Shown here piece by piece: positions 13,656-27,400 of a stretch of DNA of 64,000 bases. The stretch covers positions 123,789,056-123,853,055 of the forward strand of contig OU015503.1 of NCBI GenBank assembly GCA_907164885.2. Reading direction: 5' to 3'. The stretch's first letter is position 1, and the number at the start of each line of letters is the position of its first letter. The notes below the pieces were generated by a model. That model was not told the origin of the DNA. It saw only the letters and a list, made by a program, of their open reading frames with translations, and ran no database searches. A program made the translations under genes and the position numbers. This DNA is from Dolomedes plantarius. Its lineage: Eukaryota; Arthropoda; Arachnida; Araneae; Dolomedidae.

Positions 13656-15121
13656 TATATGTTTAGATACAGTATTCAGAGATTTTGCGTGGCCAGATAA
13701 CATTTTATTCGAGAAGCTCGTAGAACGCCATGTTCAGTTATGTAATGTTTTACCTTTCCGAAAGAAGTGAAATCTGCAAGAGTTGAGATGTGACATGCTG
13801 CGAGAAACTGCCCTATGGGAATTCAGATATAAATGTGAGATGTAAATCTAGCCAAAATTACACTTACGTTAATAAATTTTATTGGGGAAAATGGACAACC
13901 GACTGAGTGAAATAATATTGAGGTAGAGTCTCGTAACAATAAATAACCCATGAAAATTATGGCTTGCACCCGTCACATTGCCATAGCGAGATATTGATCG
14001 CTAAAGCAGAGATAAAATTGAGATGTTCAAAAGCATTTGCATTTGGCGACTAATATTCCGTTTCAAAAATTTAAACATCGTTTTAGCAGATAGTGGAAGA
14101 ACAATAGCCCTTTAAAAGAATTTTAACATTCAGCTTTTACTTAAAACAAAAGGTCTATTAAAAATCCTTCAAGAAACTTAAAAACATAAAAGCATACTAG
14201 TACAAACGAAACATCAAGTACGCGAGAGCCGTCAACATACGGTCAAACCGCCTTTATATATACTTCAAACAGATTTGCATAAAACTACTCAGTAACTGCA
14301 GCTCAGTTTACCTTACGATTAATCGCCTAAAAATTACACTGCCGTCTGGCGGGGGAAAAGCTGAGCGGTCAGGCGAGAGAATAACCAAGGAGGAAATGCG
14401 TGTTTCCCTATCAGCGACAATTTCCAAAGAAACATTTCAATTTTCTTTGAATATTACGATTGGAACAAGGTTAATAGTATTTTTAAAATTAAGTTTACGT
14501 TCTTCGGTATAAATTTCAAACTATTTCATGAGTTAAAAAATATTAGCTTTGACGTAAAAATTCATCGAAATTTTCCTGTATGGACGTTAACATGGGAACA
14601 TTTAGTTCTGTCTCCAAACAGAAAAAGGACGTCATACTCCAATGGAGCAAAAAGTTGATCGTAGCGCTCGAAACCAAATCGAAGGAAAAGAGAAGAAATT
14701 GTGTTTGGAATGCTTACAAGCGCACAAAATTTACCGTCATCAAATATATTCTTTTTTAAAGTACTGACAAATGTTATGTTTAAAATAATGAAGACTAATG
14801 GTTCTTGAATTATGTATCATGTGAATATAAAAATTCACTTCTTGAATATGCTAATTAGAAATAAATTTCAATTTTTCCGAACTTTTTTTTTTCCTCTTTA
14901 AAATTCATAAGATTAGCATCTTTATCGCGAAATATTCTTGAAACTTTGCCTCATATTTTTATCGTCGACGTAATTTTATCCTTTATTTACATATTTAGAA
15001 TGACGTGGAGATTTTTTGCGAATGGCAATAGCTTTTCCTCTCATCGCTCATGCCGGTTTGTACAAGAAGTAGGATGTGTGTATGTACTTGTCGAAGTTTT
15101 CGTGACCCTTTATAATTAATT
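13656..15121. other. NUS1 upstream region; no gene recognised
   Basis: About 1.47 kb without a recognisable coding region. It should hold the NUS1 promoter and 5' UTR, but no TATA box or initiator can be assigned with confidence. The reading frame of NUS1 has a TAA nine bases upstream of its ATG. Confidence 0.5.
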
Positions 15122-15407
15122 ATGTTTTATAGTTTCATTTTATATTTCATCCACAAATGTATAGACTTTTTCTTTTTCTTTCGATTACTGTACAAAGACT
15201 TACAACGTTGTATCAGGTGTGTGTTCAGCATTTCTGACCGTTTCGTACCTTTAAACAAACTTGACAGACAAGTTCGGTTAAAAAAATTGCCTTTTCATTT
15301 GGGAATTATAATAAACGAAGATTGCATCTCCTTTAGTGATATTTCTAATATAATAAACTGGAGTTTATGTCAAGGAATACAGCATGTGAGCATTTATGAT
15401 GATAGAG
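15122..15407 (+). CDS. NUS1: NUS1 exon 1
   Basis: Codes residues 1-95 plus one base. Contains the hydrophobic N-terminus ([12 protein letters not shown]...) and the start of the prenyltransferase-like domain. Donor is GAG|GTCAG at 15408. Confidence 0.9.
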
Positions 15408-18400
15408 GTCAGTTTTTATATTTCTTCTTGAATTCTTTCCAATCAATCTATAAGTGTGGATTTTTAATCATTTTTCTTCTGTGCAGTAACTATTCTCTTT
15501 GACTTTCATAATTTTGCCGTATTTAGCCACGGGTTTACGTGTGTAATAAAAATCATTCGTAATTTTGTAAACAAAATATCTTGATCTTAAAAGTTGTGGT
15601 GCAGAGAGAAAAAATATGAAACAACCTGTTATGTAGTATGCATAATTATTTTAAAATACATACGAAAGAGCTTTTTAGTTCCATTTTGCTTAATTTTATT
15701 ATTTGTTTTGGAGCAGTCGAGGCAATGACGAATATTGTAAGTTAATTTTTTTTTTTTTTTTTTTTTTAATGAATGAGAACTGTGCAATACATTACTAAAC
15801 TACCCTGTACAGATGTTTTAATTGTGACGTCTTAGAGATTTCGTCTTAAGACGAATATTTTAAGTTATTAAATATTTTAATCATGCTTTGAACAAAAATA
15901 ATTTTATAATAATACAGGGCTCAGTAGGGTGATCAATAAGTCATAGTTTCTAAAAGGTGCGTCTATTCAGACCTTATTTTAAGCTTTCCAGTATGTTTAT
16001 CCTTTTTTTTTAGCAGGTTGTAAAGTACTGGATACTTTCCAACTTGCCAAAAAGAGAAAGAAAATTATGTTTATATTAACATGCCAATGAAGTTCATGTT
16101 GAAAACTATATACAGTAAAACCTTGTTTATCTGGACTAACTGGGACCATAGGCATTCTGGACAGTTGAAAATCCAGGTAATATGGGTAATAAGCAAAACA
16201 AAATCCTTAACTAAGCAGACTTAGCGTTTATTACAATAAAAAACTATGTTTTGTAACGAAATTTCATAGTATTGTTTACAAGACATTAAAAATATAAAAA
16301 TAACTTTTCTGAGTCAATCCATGTCAACACCCTGTGACACTCTAGTAAAGCTTTCTTAAACTCATCAAAAAGCATTTTATTACTATAATGTATTACACAA
16401 TCTATGCGGGAACTGTACATTGAATCAAACAAAAGAGTGAATATTTGACATACTTATAGTTGCGTCTTGCTATCTTGGTTAAAAGTTATTATCTAATGTG
16501 AACATTAAATAAAAAATCTACAAATATGATCCGGATCAACGAGGGTCGAATAAGCAAGGTTTTACTGTATATTTACATATTTTATAAATATGGCTGCGTA
16601 TTTAATAAATATGAATAAATCAGAAACTTAACTTGGCATATATTAGGGATATCTAGATAAAGAGAACAAATGTATAAAAATACATTTGTATTAAAATAGC
16701 ATTATGCATTTTTAATGTACAGTAAAAGCATATGTAAATTTATTTTTTAAAGTTCATATAATTTTATAATTTAGTTTGTTTTGACCTTAAAAAATTAAAA
16801 TTATTTAAACACAAATAATTATTTCTCTCATTTTTATCCCTTAGCTAACGAATATTCATTATAAACAACTTTAATTAGATATAATCTACCCAATATTAGT
16901 TTAATCCTAAAACATAAATGTATTAACTTAAATGTCTAGAACAACCAGTCATAGATATCTCAACTTTTGTAAGTTTAAATTACATACTCATTGTTACTGA
17001 TTATTCAACATTGAATTGGTAATTAAAAGCTAGGGGAAATGTGTTTGACTTTTTTAAGCAGTTATCTAGTAGATTCTTTGAAATATCATCACCTGTACAA
17101 TCTTAAAAATTAATAAGTATACCATAAAAGACCTTAATTTTTAGTTGATGTCAAAAGGAATACTTATTATGGGAAGTACCCTATAAGAGGCTTATATGCT
17201 GTCTATATTGAGCTTTAGAAGAATAATAAGGCCCTTGGTAAAGCATTTAAATGTTTAAATTTTTGAAAAGTTGTAGAAGTAGATTTGTTGATTAGGGTGA
17301 AGTGGAGTAAGTGAAAATGCAGGCTTAAAACTCTAAAAAAATTAACTTATTTTAAAAAAAATTCAAGTTACTTTGTAGGAAAATTCTTGCTCTACTGCTA
17401 TGTTTAGTTTTTATTTACAGAAAAATTGTAAAAGGGAAATTTTTTACACTTACCAAACTCTTGCATTTTAAGTAAGGTACCCAAGTTAGATTACTAGCAA
17501 AAAAAAAAAAAAAAAAATCATAACTAATTAACCACAACACAGTTATTTTGAAAATACCTACTTAATCTTTAAGAAATGAAGAATACAGATAATATATATA
17601 AAAACCTTTTTTTTTTTTTCAATATTTCTTCAGTACTGCAGGGTTTTCACTTGTCCATTTAAAAGAAAAATTTCTTTTGTTGGGGCAAGTGAGAACACGA
17701 AGGTTGCCCCTTATACTGAAAATACCTACCGTGTTATAACAGCCATATAGGTTTTACTTCCCAATATGTTTTCTAGCTGGAGAAACTTCATAATCAACCA
17801 CCTTTTGCCATGTTTCTTTAACAGCTGATGATTATTTTTAATTCCTTAACATTCAAAAGTAGTAAATTATGCAACTGAAACTAGTTTTTTTGTTGTTGTA
17901 GGCTTGAAGAAGTAAATTGTAATAAACTAACTTGTTTAGACTAACTGTAAGTGAATATGAGTGAAGTGGACATTACAAACTATGTGTGAAGATATTGAAT
18001 TTTTAATTCTGATGTCACTATTTCTGAGTTGCCTTTTGTACCAGATGATGACTTATTAGTGTTCTTGGAAGGCGCGGTGAACTAGTTTTTTCCATGTCAT
18101 TTTGGTCGTACAATATTCAATAAGGCCTAGGCAAAGGATAAAAAACTTTTGAACTTTTAATATACATTTGTTGCTCAAAACAAATAATACAAATATACTT
18201 ATTTTGATAATATTCAGACGTTGCTGAAACTGCAAACTTGAACAACAAATACCTCCACAACGAAAGAATTAAAAATAGCCTTTTGTTTAGCTTGAAATAT
18301 CTATTCTCTCCCTTGCCCCACTTATTTTGCTATAAGCAATTATAATTTATTTGGACCCGCATTCTCACTTGCCCCTCCCTGCACATGGGGCAAGTGAGAA

Positions 18401-21400
18401 TGCAAAACATAAAAACTTCAAATATTTACAGCAAAAGATGTTGTGAATATTTAAAAAAAATAAAACTATAAATGTAGAACATAACCAAAAGTATGTATGC
18501 AAATTTTCATACAAATACAACTTGTTAACACTTATTTAGATTCAAAGTGGAACTATATATGATTTTGCGTCTCACTTATCCCACTTCACCCTATAACCAA
18601 AATTATTTAGTATATATGTATAAGCATTTTTTCTTTATAACAGGAGGCACTGAAAGCAGAAATAACTAATATCTCCTGACATGTTTATCTTTCTTGAACC
18701 TACGCTATACTGTTATGACCTTATCAGGACAAAACAAAGCATTTTTGTAACAATCAGTTTCAAATTAAACATTTGTGATTAACTCGTGTAGACAACAGTT
18801 AAATTTGAAATATGATCTATTTTTCAACAAAGTCTTATGCATGAATTTCTTGTTGATTTTCAAAAACAAAAGGATTGATTTTAAATAGTATTTATAAAAC
18901 TGCGATCCTTTAATCAATATAGATAGTTGAGCTGATATTTAAATGTGTGATATAATTTTCAGTTATAACATAGATAAATGTAGTGCTTTATTATGCCTTG
19001 AAAATAAAACAAATAATTTTTTTTAATACCAAAAAGATATTTTAAGACAATTATACTGGTATTGAAGAAATAGGCAATAGTTTTGGTTTTTCATGAACAA
19101 AAATATACATATGGCAGCAGCTCATAATTCAAATCAGTTAATTCTATCCTCATTATTCCTCTAATCAATTAAGCACCATTTTCCTCTTTTTTTTAAATCC
19201 TTAATCCTTTAGTGATATAGTAACCTTTTATCTAACTTGGATTGTTAGCTCTCATCGTAAGTAAGTAAACTGACTTTTTGTTTTACTGTTATCCTTTTCT
19301 CAATATTTGTATCTATTTATGATTTAAGTATTTAACTATTTAAATATTAGAAACATCAGGAGAAGGAGAAATAGTCAGTTGCTTTTAAAAAGACTCAGAA
19401 CCGCTGCTTTAATATTTATTACAGATAATGTTTAAATAATTTCTTGATTAAATGGTTCTGTTTATTTCAAAATTATTAAATATATTTCATCTTTTTCCAA
19501 TATGTGCATGAAACTGTTACTCTCTCTTTATAATGTCGTATCTTAATATGAAAACAAAAACACATTAAAATTCAATGTGCATTAACTCTGAAATACAAAT
19601 ATCACATTGCAATGTATACCTTCTGGATTTAAACATATTAGAAGAATAGGTATACTTATTCTGCGAAAATCATGCATTTTAGCCTACTTTAAACAATTGG
19701 GTAAATTGGATTTAAACTATTATATAAATTTTTTCAGCTGTAGCAGAGGGTATTTTTCTGCTGGCAGAATATTTTAATTGTTATTAAATTTTTATTTAAG
19801 AATTTTATCATTTCTAAAAAGTGTTGATAAAATTATGATGCTAAGTTTTGAACTTTTAATGTCATTGTATCGTGCATCCTGTTTGTTACTATTTTTCAGT
19901 TTTCAAAACATTTCATTGAACAGCTTTTGTTTTCTATTTAATTTAGGCTATGTTAAATCAAATGGTAAGCAGCTGTATGAAGAAGCTACCCATCAAAAAG
20001 ATATATATTTAAAAAAGAGGTCACAAAACTTCAATCTAATTTTTACTGATGGAAAAGTTCCATATTCATATAATACTATCAGTAAGTATTTTAAAATATT
20101 CTAAAAATGAACTAAATGTTAAGTTTAGACAATAGCTTTTTTAATAAAATCAATCTCATAGTTACAATATATTAATATAAGAGCAATTTTTTTTTCATTA
20201 TTAAAAGCTGAGTTTTCAATAAAATTTGTTTAGGTTTGATAGTTAATTTTTATAGAATACTTATTTACATACTTGTGCTTGAAGTGATAAATACTTTGTT
20301 TTATATATGATGTTATATATGTAAATGTATTATATACATTGCTGGCCATTAAAATTGCATCACCATGAAGGAGGGGTGATACAAACGTCAAATTTGCATG
20401 AAAGGGAGAAGATGCTGGGATATGCATATGATTAGCATTTAAGCACAATTAAAAGATGCAGGAAGGAGAAATAGCATCTCAAACTCTGTGTAAAAGTAAA
20501 GTTAAGCAGCTGGTTTCTCATTCGAAAAGAGCATTTGAATGTTGGTGGTTTGTGAGATGATCGTGTTATGCCTCATATAAGAAGTAGAAATGGCTACCAG
20601 TACATATAGGAATTCGATAGCAGCAGGATTGTAGCCTATCAAGAGCGTGGTTTATTGTTTCATGATATTGCTACTCCAATTGGTCAGAATCCAACAACTG
20701 TCATGCAAATATGGAATCGATGCATTCAGGATGTTCATACTGAATGCCATGCAGGATCTCAACGGTCTCCCGCCACTAACACCCGAGAGGACAGACATAT
20801 TGTGAAATTAGCCTTACAAGATCATACAGCCACATCATGGAACTTAAGTAAGGACACAAACACTCTTGATTGCGTCATCAGTAATCTGAACAGCCAGCAT
20901 TACATTTCTCAGATCTTAAGGCCGGTGGCTGTGTGCTATCTTTGAAGCCTCGGAGATGTCATCTTTCAAAGAGATAATGCAAGACCGCATGTTGCCCGTC
21001 GTTTCATGACCTCCCTCGACAGAGGGGGTATTCGACGGTTACCTTGACCTGCGTGTTCTCCAGATCTCTCGCCCATTGAAAACATCTGGTCATGGGTTAC
21101 TGTGAGACTGGGCAGCCATTGCTTTCCAGCCACTACTATTGATGAAGTGTAGCATAGACTTGAAGCAGTGTGGAATGACTTGCCCAGATCTGTCATCCAA
21201 GCCCAGTTTGACTCGATGCCTAGCCGGCTTTGAGCCGTTTTAGCTGCCAGAGGCGGCAGCTGTGTGTACTAATTTCGGACCCTGTATATCCCCAAATTGC
21301 CCACAAATTTAATCATGTTTTCTTGCTACCATGCTGTATACATACAAAAAGTAAACTTTTGTTATTTGCTTTCCTTCCTGGTTTTGCAATTTTAATGGCC

Positions 21401-24400
21401 AGCAGTGTATGTGATTATATATTTGATTGTCTGATGAAGATAGCATCTAAAATGAATTTGATTATTGCAGTTAAAAATGGTCATACAACTGCTGATCTGC
21501 ATGTTTATTTGCTTGCTTATGATAATGGAAAGCAATGTATTGTAAATGCTGCCAAAAATTTCTGTAAGGATGTCTTTCATAATCCTTCCTCTCTACAAAA
21601 CTTTCATGCAAAAGAGTTTGGGAGTTACATCAAAGGTAATTTTATTTCACTTTTGTCATGGTTTTTTAATGTTCTAGAGTAACTTTGTAAGGATTTTCAA
21701 AGTACAGAATAAATTGGTTGTCTTTCAGTCTGTTTGGTTGTAAGGTGTAAATTGTTATATTATGCTATTATCTATCATAATAATAGATTCAATATTAAAT
21801 ATTAAATCTATTATTAAATAAGTGACATAGAATTTTTGAGTCATTGAATGTGTTTGTTATATAAGATAATCATTGTGGAGCACTTTAGGTATATTGTATA
21901 GAGAAGCAATAAGTATTGAGGACATTTCAATCTAATATATGCCATGAATGATTGACATGTATATATTTATATTTCCTGGTTTTTGTTTCTATGAAATAGA
22001 AACAGGAAAACTGCATTTTAGCTGTCAAACTCTCTTCCTTCTTAGATTTGTTTTAGTCATTTTGAACCATTATTATTATTTATTTGTTTTTTTAAAGGAA
22101 GGTGTAAGGATGCTAAAAATGAATGCTAAATATATGTATTATGAATTTGTTTTATGTTAAATAAGACTATTTTTATGTTATGCAATAGCATTTTTAAGCA
22201 TTTTAATATTTTAAGTGTGTGTGTGTGCACCCGCGTACTGATCACATTCCCATTAAAGTTATAAAATTGGGAAACTGATTATGAAATTTAGAGATGGTTA
22301 TGCCTGGAAAAGGCCTTTGAATTTTCCCTTTCTCGGTGCTTTTTCCTCTTATACATGTTAGTTGCATATTTTCAAAAATTCAAGCAGGGAGCTATATACT
22401 ATTGTATGTACTTTTTTTTTTTTTTTGATTTGTTAAATCTAGAACAGCAAATACAAATATGTATCCCTTTTCTTCTGTCTGATAACTCAGTAGGTATCAT
22501 TAAATATTTACCAAATATTTTTTGTTGTTGATGTATGGTTTTTCAGCAGGGTATTCCGAAACTGAACAGGGCTGCCCAGAGGGGGGGGGGGGGGGCAACT
22601 GGGGCACTTTGCCCCAGGCCCCCAACTGCCAGAGGGGCCCCAAAAAAATTTTTTTTTAATATTTATTAGATTTTCTCCAAAAGAAAATTCTGAAACTTGT
22701 ACCATACTTCAAAATTTAAAATAATCTCCTGAAAAAAGGGGCCCCCCAAAAAAACATAAAAAAAAAATTATTCGATTAATCAGATTTCTTGGGGCCCCTA
22801 ACAGAAGTTTACCCGAGGCCCCGTAAAGTCTCTGGGCGGCCCTGAAACTGAACTGCACTTTTACCTGCACTTTAACATTTTTAGAAGTAATTTTTAGGAT
22901 ACACTTTTAGAGATAAGATATTTCAAAGCAAAATACTACAGTGTCTTGGTAATTCTCTTTAGAGAGTCCCCTGAAAGAGTAATAAGAGTCAAAATTAACA
23001 TCTAGAATCTTTGACATCCTACCTTATCATTAATATGACAACTGCCTTTTTGTATGCTTCTGAGTATAAATCTTGTGTTGATGAAAATTTTCTTTAAATT
23101 ATCTTGGAGAATTTATGTGTTAATAATCTTAATCATATTAATGTTAAAAAAGTGTAATCTTTAAATACTTTGTTCTAACATCATTGATTTTGTACAGAGG
23201 TATTTATATTAATTTATATAGAGCTAATTGTGGGCTTAAGGGAAAAAAAATTATTTTTGGACTCTTAGGAGTTATGTTTTTGTGGATGAATAGTTTATTT
23301 CTTGGATGTGTATTTTTGTAACAAAGTGGAGCATATAAAATTGTTATGATATAATGCTGTCATCTATCATAAATTATCTTTTACATTACACCCTGAAAAA
23401 AATTACTATTTTGCATGAAATTAATATTAGCAAATTAAATGGAAATGTGAAGTTAAAAGATTTGTTATGGTGAAACTTAATGATTTTAACCAGTTTCTGA
23501 CACCTTTTTATAGATGATTTAAATGTTGCAGATTTACTGTTGATCATTTAAAATTCTAGAAAATAATTTCGTGCAACAAGTTTTTATGTTTTAAAAACTG
23601 TAAATTTTTAAATGAAATGTTAATTTTATATACAGTTGGCTCTCCGTTTAACGACGCTCTACTTAACGACGATCTCTATTTAAAGACGATATTTCCCAGT
23701 CCCGGCTCATCCGAATTTATGGGGAAATGTTACTTTTTCACAAATTCTGTTTAAGGACGATTTTTCACGGTCCCTTGAAAGTCGTTAAACAGGGAGCCAA
23801 CTGTAAAATATATATATATATATTAGATTCGATTTTTGTGATTATTAAACCAGTTAAGCCTACTTAGCTTTTCAAAACATCTGAATTCTTTATTTTTTTA
23901 TAAACACTGCCTTCATTTAGATAGAAACTAAACCCTAACCTATTATAAATTTGTCCGTTTCTTTCCCCCAGAAAACAGCTGTTAATGTGAAATATATGTA
24001 GCCATGTTCCATTCATAACTCAATTTGTGATTATCTTTTCAATTTTGTATTTATGGCTGAAACACTTATTCTTGAGAAAAGTGTCACCCTTGAAGTTAAA
24101 ATACTTAGTTATTTAATGGGAAGAAATTGGCAGAGTGGATTCATGTGTTCTTCATCTTTTGTTGCTTTAAAATATACTGTTGTCTTTTTATTTTCAGATG
24201 TCATTGACATTCCTGATCCTCAATTAATAATTAAGTTTGGAAAAGTTAATGGGTTGATAGGATACTTACCCTGGCACATTAGACTCTCTGAAATTTTGTA
24301 AGTATTTTTTTTTTTAAATCTGAAATGTTAATGTTCTCATTCATTATCTACTCAATTAAGTACTTTATTTGAAATATTTAATCTTTTCTCTTAACATTTT

Positions 24401-27400
24401 AAGTTTTTGTGCACGTTTTATTATTAAATTTTTACTGTCTAATGACATTTTGTTTTTTTGTCATTAGGATTATAATCAGATTTGATGATACTAGTCTAGA
24501 TGGTAAGGGAAGTGGCTTTAAAAAAAAATGAAATAAAAACTTGTTTGTGCTCATTGTGTGCATTAAAAATAAGTGAATTAGTACTACCCAATGTACTTTT
24601 GTGTGTTGTAGTCAAGTAGATAACCTGTAGCTGAGTGGTTATTCAACAAACCAAATATTTAGTTGATAAGGTTTCTGCTCCTAACCTCAATGCATGTACC
24701 TTTTAGCATTGCATATGTAGTTTTCTTGGCATGTGTCATAGATACATTACTCTTTGAAAGGTCTCCTTTTTTATAGAATGTTGTATCCCTCATATATATA
24801 TATATATAAATATAAATAAATTGACTGACTGACAGGTAACGCACAGACCAAACTGCTGGACCTAAAGTGCTGAAATTTTGCATAGCAATTCTTCTTATAG
24901 TGTAGGGATGCACTAAGAAAGATTTTTGAAATATTCTTAGATTTTTTAAAATTAAATTTTTAAGCTGTTTTTGTAACATTCTTTAAAGTTTGCATAATAA
25001 TCTGAGGGTTATAAAATTTATATCCCGAGAAAGATCATAAAAATTCCTTTAAAATGAAATCTTTTTTGAATCTTTACCTCCATTTTTCTAATTTTCGGTG
25101 AATTTTTAAAGATTAATTTTTAGAATTTAATTTATTAAATGCTGATCACGCGGTTTCTTTTCTTTTTGTGATACTTCAGATACTTTTTGTGATACTTATT
25201 TGAAATATTTAATCTTTTCTCTTAACATTTTAAGTTTTTGTGCACGTTTAGCATTGCATATGTAGCATTTTACACCACGTGCATAACAATGAAATTAATT
25301 GACAAAAAAAATTAAAATACGGTAAAAGTTAAAATTGAACCACTAGACTGAGGTGGAAGTTTTTTTAAGAATTTAATTCAAATGAGTATGTTTTATGGAT
25401 ATTAAACATAGAATTAATTTCATACATTGACCATTGTATTTAATTTGAATATTTTCTTTTACATTTATTTTGTCTATAAAAATATCCATTATGATTTTTT
25501 AATAAATATATTTTTTTGGCATTAACTGCATACATTAACAGTTGTATTTAATTTGAATGTACTCTCTAGTGTAGCACGGGTATTCAGCTAGTCTTTTCAT
25601 ATCAAACGTCAGCAATCTAATGTATCTAAAGTGATTTCAAAAACTGGTAGTTTACTCATTCACATGTGTTTGAGATATTTGTGGGTGTGGTACAGATGTG
25701 TCAGACGCCCCCCCCCCCCCTGCCCCCTGCCAAGTTTGGCGATTTTATGCATGGTGTGGTAACCATGCGATTTTGGCGAGATTTTGTTTCTTGTGGCATC
25801 CCAGTTTGAATGGTTATTTAGTTGTGTGGGCTTGTGGCCATTGCGTGTTTATTACGTGGTTTATTATGGTGGCCATGTTTTTGTGAAATATCAATGACGT
25901 ATTTTAGATAGTATTAGATGTAGATTTTCGAGATTCTGTTAGGTGATAGGCATAGTGTTAGGGTTGTTAGGGATATAAAGTGGGAGGAATTTAAAATTTC
26001 TGTTAAAAGCATTGAACAATGGTTTGTATTTTTTCGGGCTATGTCTGCTGTGCTTTTTTCTCACGCATGTGTCATTGCTATGTTGTAATCCAGCAAATTT
26101 ATTGACTAAATGAGGTTTTTAGCAGTTTATTTGAAATTAACTGTTAATTTAGATGTGGTTTGATGGACTTACATATTGGTTGTTTTATGTTTCTACATTT
26201 GAGTTTTTGAAAACGTTGTGATTGATTTGAAATTTGGCAGTTTGGAATACATTTGTAATATGTCTGAGTAAGTTGATATTTTCATTTCACGAAATTAGAT
26301 TCATCCATTTCTTCCCTTCTAAGATAAATGTTGTTTTGTGTCTTGTAGAGTGTAGTTTGTGGCAAAATGAGTGACATAATTGAATTGAGGTTGTTTAGGA
26401 TTTATTTTATGGGAAACAGGTGTGTAATAGGTTTTTGTATGGAGAATTGTCATTTATACCTACAAATCAACCGCTGGGGATTTCTGTAATTTTTTTGGAA
26501 GTTTAATACAGCCAGCAGTAAGTTTGTTTTCAACATATTTTTTATTTCTTGGTTGCTATTGATGTTTTTGTTTACATTTCACACTTTAAGCCTAACATGT
26601 CTGTGGAAATGTGGAAAAGTTGGCGCCAAAAATTTTTGACGCCAACTTATCGCCAAGGGGGATGCATCTGACACATCTGTTCCGTGGATGTGAATTTTTG
26701 GCATTTTTCCAGTATTTGTTCCTACTCACAGTTAGTCTGACAGTTCAAGAGTAAAAATGCATTAATTTATCATCTTCATAATGGTACAGTGATATAATCT
26801 TAGATTCATACTCGTATCTGGAAATACTTAATTATAGCAATGACTTCAAACAACTCGCACAAAACAAACTCCTTTGAGACTTATAAAAGTTTGTCAAGTA
26901 GTAGATGGTGATGTCTAATATAGTTAAGGTTACACTCACCAAGAATTCACAAAATAGATAGCTAAATCATGTATAGTTTATTAGTTAAGACTGAAAATCT
27001 TTGATATCGGGAGTAGACTAAGATTTTTGAAATTGTGTGGACAGTTTATTTTGAATTCCTCATTTGCATTTCCTTATAAATTGAAATAGCATGTCAAAAT
27101 CAGGTCACTGACTACAGAATGAAATAACTGTGTATGTAGCACTACCTGCTTCTCACAATGAAGTATGATAAATTTAATCTACAAATAAATATATATTATA
27201 TATATATTTTTGTCAAATCTTCTGTTCCTCCTAAAAGGGCCAATAAAATGTGTTTTAAAAAATCAAGGGTAAGATGTAAATTTAAAAATGTTCTTAAATT
27301 CTATAGATTTTTATTACAAATGGAAAACCCTAATATTCCTCTTAAAAAATCTCAGTACCTAATTTACCAATTCTCTTAAGAATTTTTCTTGTCTTCTGCC

